A DNA stretch of 64,000 bases from VXYL01 sp965243095. GTDB lineage: Bacteria > Pseudomonadota > Gammaproteobacteria > Pseudomonadales > Azotimanducaceae. The stretch spans positions 124,001 through 188,000 of the forward strand of contig OZ251530.1 of NCBI GenBank assembly GCA_965243095.1, given 5' to 3'. Position numbers and translations under genes: made by a program. The notes below the pieces were generated by a model, which saw only the letters and a program-made list of their open reading frames with translations, was not told the origin of the DNA and did not search any database. Shown one piece after another: positions 58,395 through 64,000 of the stretch (position 1 is the stretch's first letter; the number at the start of each line of letters is the position of its first letter).

Positions 58395-59444
58395 GTGGCG
58401 TTGCTGGCGGCGGCGTCCAGCGGTTGCGCGACGGTGCGGTTCTACACGCAGGCGGCCTATGGACAAGCCGCGCTGCTGCTTTCCGCACGACCCGTCGAAC
58501 AGGTGTTGGCGGATCCGGCCACGCCGCCCGCTCTCGCCGCGCAGTTGCGCCTTGCGAACGCCCTGTTGCGCTTCGCCGAGGGCGAGCTGGGGTTGCCGGT
58601 GGAAGGCCGCTACCGCACCTACGCGGAGCTCCCCGGCTTTCCGACTTGGAACGCGGTGGCCGCCGAAGAACTGGCACTTGCCGCGGTGCCGCGTTGCTAT
58701 CCGCTGGTGGGCTGCGTCATCTACCGCGGCTTCTTCAACAAGACGGCGGCCCAACGCGAAGCCGCTCGGCTGGCGTTGGAGCACGACGTACACCTATACC
58801 CAGTGGTCGCTTACTCCACCCTAGGTTGGTTCGACGATCCGCTGCTCTCCAGCTTCATCCACTTCGCCGAGGCGGAGCTTGCCGAACTGTTGTTCCACGA
58901 ACTCGCCCACAGCGTGATCTACCTGCGGGACGACTCCACCTTCAACGAGTCCTTCGCCAGCTTCGTCGGCGCCGAGGGCGCCGCGGCGTGGCTTGCCGCC
59001 CAGGGCGAGGACGCGCAAGCCCACCGCCTCGTCCAGCGCGAACAGCGGCGCACGGCGCGGGCCTTCGGCCGCTTCCTCGCGCACTGGCGCACACGGCTTG
59101 ACACGTTGTACGCGAGCCCCATCAACGATGCCGCCAAGCGCCAGCTCAAGGCGGAAGCGTTCGCGGCGATGCGCGCGGCGTACCGCGCCTGCCGCGAGCA
59201 ACTTGGCGACGGCCGCTACGACAACTTCACGGCCGCCCCGCTCAACAACGCCCACCTGCTTTCCTTCGCCGCCTACGAAGATCTACAGCCCCGCTTCGCG
59301 CAGATCTTCCGCGCCGCCGACGGCAATTGGCAGCAGTTCTTCAAGCGCGTACGGGAACTCGGCGAACTGCCCAAAACGGAACGCCATGCCGCGCTCGGGA
59401 GCGTCGGCGGCGCCGAAGCAAAAAAATGCGCAACGCCGGGCTGA
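58395..59444 (+). CDS. putative aminopeptidase lipoprotein (HExxH zinc)
   Basis: 349 residues if GTG 58395 is used. The frame is open upstream to ATG 58209 through the MITE. Lipobox LLAAASSGCA, then FPTWNAVAAEELALAA and the zinc site LLFHELAHSVIYL with a later NESFASFVG, the pattern of DUF/aminopeptidase (COG4324-type) proteins. A helical C-terminal domain follows. The signal peptide is truncated relative to relatives because the MITE interrupts its usual Met-Arg start. The true start is therefore uncertain. Confidence 0.75.
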   Translation: MALLAAASSGCATVRFYTQAAYGQAALLLSARPVEQVLADPATPPALAAQLRLANALLRFAEGELGLPVEGRYRTYAELPGFPTWNAVAAEELALAAVPRCYPLVGCVIYRGFFNKTAAQREAARLALEHDVHLYPVVAYSTLGWFDDPLLSSFIHFAEAELAELLFHELAHSVIYLRDDSTFNESFASFVGAEGAAAWLAAQGEDAQAHRLVQREQRRTARAFGRFLAHWRTRLDTLYASPINDAAKRQLKAEAFAAMRAAYRACREQLGDGRYDNFTAAPLNNAHLLSFAAYEDLQPRFAQIFRAADGNWQQFFKRVRELGELPKTERHAALGSVGGAEAKKCATPG

Positions 59445-59626
59445 TTTCCTACATACAAGCCCAATTCGCCGCGCCATGCTTGGGCTATGCGAATCAAGAT
59501 CCGTACCCCACGAGCGGCGGGAGTCCGCCCGCGTCGTCCGCTCGCGCCCTGTGCTATGTTGCCGTGCGGTACGCGCGGGCGTCGTCGTGCGCCCCGTTGG
59601 AGCTTGACCCGTTGGAGGAAAGCGTC

Positions 59627-60457
59627 ATGGCCGAAATCGTTTCCGTCGAAGACGAACCGCGAGTGCGCCGGCCATTGCGCCCGTGGCTGGAGGTTGGCCA
59701 GACGCTGGCGCAGTGGCTCGCGTCCTTGGAGGACGAGCCGCCGCCCGGCGAGGACATGCTGCCGATGATCGCGCCGCACGCAGCCGCGATGCAGTACTCG
59801 GCGGGAGCGCTGGAGCAGCGCTACCGCGACCAGCGCGTCGAGGTGGGCTTCGACATGCCGGTGGTCTTCCGCCTCCCGGACGAGCACGGCCTCCAAGTGA
59901 CCGGGCGCTTGAGCCCGGACGTGTTCGTGGCGTTCGGGGTGGAACACAACCCGGTGCGCCGGGACTACGACGCCACCGTGCTGAAGCCGCCGGACTTCGT
60001 GCTGGAGGTGCTGTCGAAGTCCACTTGGAAGCGGGACGCGGGCCCGAAGCTGGAGGCATACGCCCTCGTGGGCGTGCGCGAGTGCTTTCTGTTCGACCCC
60101 ACCGGGGAGCAGATTCCGCCACCGGTGGTGCGCGGTTTCGCGTTGTCGGAGGCGGGAGCGCGGCCGTTGCCGGAGGTGTCTTTGCCGAGCGGTTCGACTG
60201 GCGTGTACAGCAAGCTGCTGGACTTGGTGGCGCACGTCTCGGCCACCCACAGCGAAGGCGAAAGCCGGGCACACGTTCTGCGCTGGCACGACCTGCGCAC
60301 CGGCGAGGACTTGCGCAGCTTCGCAGAGGAGGCCGAAGCCCGCGCCGCGGAGGCCGCCGCCCGCGCGGCTGCCGAGCAGAAAGCCGCCGCCCTCGAGCGG
60401 CAAAATGGCGAGCTTAAAGCGTTGGTCCGCGAACTTCGGGCCCGTAGTGACACTTGA
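59627..60457 (+). CDS. Uma2-family (DUF820) restriction-endonuclease-fold protein, copy 1
   Basis: 276 residues from ATG 59627, with TTGGAGGA 8 nt upstream. Uma2 core: LSPDVFVAFGVE (metal Asp), DFVLEVLSKSTWKRD (Glu-x-Ser/Lys) and PKLEAYALVGVRECFLFDP. The C-terminus is a coiled coil rich in Ala, Glu and Arg. Uma2 has a PD-(D/E)xK fold; biological role is unsettled, often in multiple copies. A close paralogue follows 60 bp downstream. Confidence 0.87.
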   Translation: MAEIVSVEDEPRVRRPLRPWLEVGQTLAQWLASLEDEPPPGEDMLPMIAPHAAAMQYSAGALEQRYRDQRVEVGFDMPVVFRLPDEHGLQVTGRLSPDVFVAFGVEHNPVRRDYDATVLKPPDFVLEVLSKSTWKRDAGPKLEAYALVGVRECFLFDPTGEQIPPPVVRGFALSEAGARPLPEVSLPSGSTGVYSKLLDLVAHVSATHSEGESRAHVLRWHDLRTGEDLRSFAEEAEARAAEAAARAAAEQKAAALERQNGELKALVRELRARSDT

Positions 60458-60517
60458 TTGACTCAATCGCGGCGGCTCGCCAGCGCGCCGCCGCTTGCCC
60501 CGTTGGAGGACGTTGTC

Positions 60518-61339
60518 ATGGCCGAAATCGTTTCCGTCGAAGCCGAACCGCGTGTGCGTCGGCCGCTGCGACCGCGGTTGGACGTCGGCCAGACGCTGGC
60601 GCAGTGGCTGGCGTCCTTGGAGGACGAGCCGCCGCCCGGCGAGGACATGCTGCCGATGACCGCGCCGCACGCGGCCGCCATGCGCTACTCGGCGGGAGCG
60701 CTAGAGCAGCGCTACCGCGACCAGTGCGCCGAGGTGGGTCTCGACCTGCCGGTGGTCTTTCGACTCCCGGACGAGCACGGCCTGCAAGTGACCGGGCGCT
60801 TGAGCCCCGATGTGTTCGTGGCGTTGGGGGTGGAACACGATCCGGCGCGCCGGGAGTACGACGCCACCGTGCTGAAGCCGCCGGACTTCGTGCTGGAGGT
60901 GCTGTCGGAGTCCACTTGGGAGCGGGACATGGGCCCGAAGCTGGACGCCTACGCGCTGGTGGGCGTGCGCGAGTGCTTCGTATTCGATCCCACCGGGGAG
61001 CACATTCCGCCGCCGGCGGTGCGCGGCTTCGCACTGTCGAAGGCCGGAGCGCGGCCGTTGCCGGAGGTGGCGATAGCGGAAAGGACGAGCGGTGTGTACA
61101 GCGAGGGGTTGGACTTGGTGGCGCACGTCTCGGCCACACACGGCGAAGGCGAAGGCCGGGTGCATACGTTGCGCTTGCGCGACCTGCAACCGGGTAAAGA
61201 CCTACGCACCTTCGCAGAGGAAGCCGCCGGCCGCGTAGCCGCCGAGCAGAAAGCCGCCGCCCTCGAACAGCGAAACGGCGAACTCGAACAGCGCAACCCC
61301 GAACTCGAAGCGCTACTGCGCCAAGCCCGCGGAGGCTAG
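60518..61339 (+). CDS. Uma2-family (DUF820) protein, copy 2
   Basis: 273 residues from ATG 60518, nearly identical in layout to copy 1: LSPDVFVALGVE, DFVLEVLSESTWERD, PKLDAYALVGVRECFVFDP. Differences are concentrated in the C-terminal third, where an EQRNGELEQRNPELEAL coiled repeat replaces the Ala-rich tail. SKSTWK became SESTWE near the active site. Tandem duplication is clear; both frames are intact. Confidence 0.87.
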   Translation: MAEIVSVEAEPRVRRPLRPRLDVGQTLAQWLASLEDEPPPGEDMLPMTAPHAAAMRYSAGALEQRYRDQCAEVGLDLPVVFRLPDEHGLQVTGRLSPDVFVALGVEHDPARREYDATVLKPPDFVLEVLSESTWERDMGPKLDAYALVGVRECFVFDPTGEHIPPPAVRGFALSKAGARPLPEVAIAERTSGVYSEGLDLVAHVSATHGEGEGRVHTLRLRDLQPGKDLRTFAEEAAGRVAAEQKAAALEQRNGELEQRNPELEALLRQARGG

Positions 61340-61355
61340 CAACCCGGCACCAGCC

Positions 61356-63071
61356 TCAAAACGCCAACGCCGCGCCCGCGTTGCGCGGGTCCGCCACGCC
61401 GATGAGGTTTTCGCCAACGCGCATCGCCGAATTCGCGTCGCCTATGCCGAAACGGATTTCGTTCAGGTTGACGTGGCCGCGGCCGGTCAGCGTCTCAAGC
61501 GCAGACTCGGAGAAAGCGCCCGGTTCGTACACCACGCGGTTCGGCAGCCACTGATGGTGGAAGCGCGGCCGGCTTACCGCGGCCGCCAGATCCATGCGGT
61601 GATCGATCACGTTCACCACCACCTGCAGCACCGTGGTGATGATTGTGCTGCCGCCGGGCGAGCCGGTGACGAGAAACGGTTCCTTCTTCTTGAGCACGAT
61701 GGTGGGCGTCATCGAACTCAACATGCGCTTGCCGGGCGCGATGGCGTTGGCCTCGCGGCCGATCAGGCCGAAGGAGTTGGGCGCGTCCGGCTTGGCTGAG
61801 AAATCGTCCATCTCGTTGTTGAGCAGGAAGCCCGCGCCGGTGACGACGATCTTGGAACCGTAGGAAAGGTTCAGCGTGGTGGTGTAGGCCACGCAGTTGC
61901 CGGCGGCGTCCATTATGGAGACGTGCGTGGTTTCCGGGCTCTCGTCCGGCCAGCGCGCGCCGGCGCCCACTTCCGTGGACAGCGACGCCTTGCCCCGGTC
62001 GAGGCTCACAAGACGCGCGGTTGCGTACGCCTTGTCGATCAGCATGGCCATGGGCACGTCGTAGAAATCCGGGTCGCCCAAGTGCTCGGCGCGGTCGGCG
62101 TAGGCGCGGCGTTCCGCTTCGATCATCAGATGCGCCGTGTCGGCGTTGTCCGCGCCCATGCGGTTCACGTCGTGCGTTTCCAGCATGTTGAGCAGTTGCA
62201 CCAGCAGCACGCCGCCGGAAGACGGCGGGGGCATGGAGTAGATGTCGTGCCCGCGATAGCTGCCGCGAACGGGCTTCCGCCACACCGAGCGGTACTCTTT
62301 CAGGTCTTCGTGGCTGATGAGGCCGCCGCCGCGCTCCATCTCCGCAACCAGCAAATCCGCCGTGCGCCCGGCGTAGAAGCCGTCGCGCCCTTGCGCGGCT
62401 ATGCGCTCTAGGGTCGCCGCCAAATCCGGTTGCCGGAACACGTCGCCGGCCGCGTAGGCGGCGCCGTCGGTTTTGGCGAATTTGGCGGCGCTGGCCGGGT
62501 ACGGCGCGAAACGCTCGCGGTGGCGCGCGAACTGCGCGGCGATGTCCTCCGGCAGCGGGAAACCATCGCGCGCCAAGCGGATCGCCGGCGCCAGCACGGC
62601 GCGCGCGTCCAAGGTGCCGTGGCGCGCCAGCGCCGAGAGCAGGCCATCCACGGTGCCTGGCACACCCGACGCCAAGTGGGAGGCGGTGGAAAGGCCGGCG
62701 ACCACTTCGCCGGCTTCGTCCAAATACATGTCGCGGGTGGCGCGTTTGGGCGCGACTTCGCGGTGATCGTTGGCGACGACGTCGCCATCCGCCAAGCGCA
62801 TCACCAAGAAGCCGCCGCCGCCGAGATTTCCGGCGGACGGGTGCGTCACGGCCAAGGCGAAACCCACGGCCACCGCCGCGTCCACCGCGTTGCCGCCGCT
62901 CTTGAGCACCTGCAAACCCACTTCCGAAGCCAGCGGCGAGCGCGACGCCACCACGCCGCTCTTGCCCACTTCCGCTTCCGCGATGGGCGTCGGTTCCGCC
63001 GCCCAAGCGCCGCCGGCGCACAGCAATACCGCCAGGCCACACGCCAAGGTTTTTCTCGTCCACAACAGCAT
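61356..63071 (-). CDS. ggt: gamma-glutamyltransferase
   Basis: 571 residues, standard length. Signal peptide (CGLAVLLCAGGAWAAEP), large-subunit region with GGNAVDAAVAVGFALAVTHPSAGNLGGGGF, and the autoprocessing site PETTHVSIMD, where Thr381 becomes the nucleophile of the small subunit. Then MTPTIVLKKKEPFLVTGSPGGSTIITTV. It cleaves glutathione and other gamma-glutamyl compounds in the periplasm. It is convergent with the second Uma2 gene, 16 bp apart. Confidence 0.95.
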   Translation of the reverse strand: MLLWTRKTLACGLAVLLCAGGAWAAEPTPIAEAEVGKSGVVASRSPLASEVGLQVLKSGGNAVDAAVAVGFALAVTHPSAGNLGGGGFLVMRLADGDVVANDHREVAPKRATRDMYLDEAGEVVAGLSTASHLASGVPGTVDGLLSALARHGTLDARAVLAPAIRLARDGFPLPEDIAAQFARHRERFAPYPASAAKFAKTDGAAYAAGDVFRQPDLAATLERIAAQGRDGFYAGRTADLLVAEMERGGGLISHEDLKEYRSVWRKPVRGSYRGHDIYSMPPPSSGGVLLVQLLNMLETHDVNRMGADNADTAHLMIEAERRAYADRAEHLGDPDFYDVPMAMLIDKAYATARLVSLDRGKASLSTEVGAGARWPDESPETTHVSIMDAAGNCVAYTTTLNLSYGSKIVVTGAGFLLNNEMDDFSAKPDAPNSFGLIGREANAIAPGKRMLSSMTPTIVLKKKEPFLVTGSPGGSTIITTVLQVVVNVIDHRMDLAAAVSRPRFHHQWLPNRVVYEPGAFSESALETLTGRGHVNLNEIRFGIGDANSAMRVGENLIGVADPRNAGAALAF

Positions 63072-63132
63072 TTCGCCTCCGTTGTCTTCTAGGTTCGCGC
63101 CCCGAACGGCCGGAGTCGTCTACCCGACCGCA

Positions 63133-64000
63133 TCAGGATTCTCGCAGAAATGGCGACTTTGGCGCACAGTGGGCGTACGACAGATCTTTGGTTAGCGATG
63201 TGGGTGCCAACCCGGGAACGCAGGCGTCCCGCCTGCATGCGGGCGAGACGCCCGCGCTCCCAGGGCCAGTCACCAAAGAACTGTCGTATACCCGCGCACG
63301 GTTGCGGACGAAGACCACCTCGGCGCCAAACAGCGTGGCCGCCACGCGGTCTTTGTGCAAGGCCGTTCGCACCTCCGACCACGGCGCATCCAGCAAGCAC
63401 AAGTCCGCCGGCCCGCCAACGGCGATGCGGCGGCGCGCCCCGCCGGGCGTCTCGAGCGGCGCGAGAAACAACGCCAGCGCTTGTTCCGGCGTCAGGGTTT
63501 CGCGTTCGCCGACGATGGCACCGGCCGCCGTTCGCCGCGTCACCGCGGCCTGCATCGCCACCCAGGGATCCGCGTCGCCGAACGGCGCATCGGTGCCGCC
63601 GCCCAGCGGAATGTCCGCGTCAAGGAAACCGCGGCAGCGGTACAAGTGCGGGTGATCCGCCGGCGGCACATCGCGCAGGTACTGGTCGCCGCGTTCGGCG
63701 ATGAAGTTCGGCTGCGTCACCACGGTGATGTGGCCCGGCTCGGTTTCCGCCTCGCGCAGCAGGTTCAGCGCCGCCGCATCCGCCACCGCCGCGTGTTCCA
63801 GACGATCGCCGGCGATCGTGCCCGCCTCCCGCAGCGCGGCCAGCGCAAACACCAGCTCGGTGCGCGTCACGCAGTGGATGGCCACCGGCCGGCCGCGATC
63901 ATGCGCGGCGGCGATGCGATCGCGCAGCTGCTCGAAAGGCGGCAACTCGGCGTCGTCCAACATGATCTTCAGCGAGCCGCTCGCCAACGACTCGTTGCCC
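63133..64000 (-). CDS. YtcJ-like metal-dependent amidohydrolase, 3' part
   Basis: Open from the right window edge to a stop at 63133. The visible 289 residues carry IHCVTRTELVFAL (metal His), DRLEHAAVAD, FLDADIPLGGGTDAPFGDADPW (the metal Asp) and ALALFLAPLETPGG...GPADLCLLD, the C-terminal half of a YtcJ/amidohydrolase_3 enzyme. From about 63300 down, the frame runs into the MITE, giving a tail RARVYDSSLVTGPGSAGVSPACRRD and about 35 more residues that are not part of the family. The original stop was lost to the insertion. Confidence 0.82.
   Translation of the reverse strand, partial: GNESLASGSLKIMLDDAELPPFEQLRDRIAAAHDRGRPVAIHCVTRTELVFALAALREAGTIAGDRLEHAAVADAAALNLLREAETEPGHITVVTQPNFIAERGDQYLRDVPPADHPHLYRCRGFLDADIPLGGGTDAPFGDADPWVAMQAAVTRRTAAGAIVGERETLTPEQALALFLAPLETPGGARRRIAVGGPADLCLLDAPWSEVRTALHKDRVAATLFGAEVVFVRNRARVYDSSLVTGPGSAGVSPACRRDACVPGLAPTSLTKDLSYAHCAPKSPFLRES
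63173..63291. mobile_element. MITE copy 7, complete
   Basis: GCGTACGACAGATCTTTGGT at 63173-63192 and ACCAAAGAACTGTCGTATAC at 63272-63291 are the terminal repeats (two mismatches in 20). The core has ACGCAGGCGTCCCGCCTGC and GGGCGAGACGCCC. It supplies the last codons and the stop of the amidohydrolase gene. Confidence 0.9.

Overview
The window is GC-rich, densely coded bacterial chromosome. The gene set points to a gammaproteobacterium, probably marine or host-associated. The supporting genes are a cytochrome c5 of the CMNC type, a TVP38-mercuric-reductase-like fusion, a TorF-type porin with glnK and amtB, ccmCDE, comM, miaA, the dgcN-dgcA pair, several phytanoyl-CoA dioxygenase-like genes and a TonB receptor. 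This placement is inference from gene content; there is no rRNA or other marker to settle it. Starts are often GTG or TTG, and operons are tightly packed with ATGA, GTGA or TTGA overlaps.

Layout. 0-10.4 kb: D-glutamate catabolism (dgcA partial, dgcN), DUF3667, a MaoC hydratase, a TRAP binding protein, ccmCDE, an iron-type ABC permease, a serine hydrolase and an NAD-dependent epimerase. 10.4-13.3 kb: a nitrogen-response block torF-glnK-amtB read leftward behind a textbook sigma-54 promoter with an upstream NtrC-like palindrome. 13.3-22 kb: comM, cytochrome c5, an FAD disulfide reductase fused to a membrane domain, a GAPDH preceded by a paralogue lacking the catalytic cysteine, miaA, a radical SAM protein and tRNA-Arg(CCU). 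22-35 kb: a PhyH/outer-membrane-barrel/TonB-receptor operon, two DNA methyltransferases without visible nucleases, an amidohydrolase, ThuA and HIT proteins, a PhyH-HEAT fusion and a ThDP enzyme. 36-42.6 kb: the most notable stretch. It holds an AhpD-like gene interrupted by an in-frame TGA with a bacterial SECIS-like hairpin (a selenoprotein), its GST partner, an MBL/PNPOx operon, a 1-kb tandem duplication of an unknown secreted protein gene, and vsr. 42.6-54.3 kb: a biotin-dependent carboxylase pair, an AAA ATPase plus DUF4276 (a candidate defence pair), a PPi-type phosphofructokinase, an RDD protein, and a 1567-residue secreted mosaic protein behind a 23-nt poly-C tract. 54.4-64 kb: a rifampin-phosphotransferase-like dikinase, an acyltransferase, a zinc aminopeptidase-like lipoprotein, tandem Uma2 proteins, gamma-glutamyltransferase and an amidohydrolase cut by the window end.

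Seven copies or remnants of one short palindromic element (a MITE, about 120 bp, 20-bp terminal inverted repeats) are scattered through the window. One copy lies in only one of the two units of the tandem duplication, so the other unit shows the empty target site. Other copies appear to have replaced the start region or stop codon of host genes. No CRISPR array, rRNA, integrase or transposase gene was seen.
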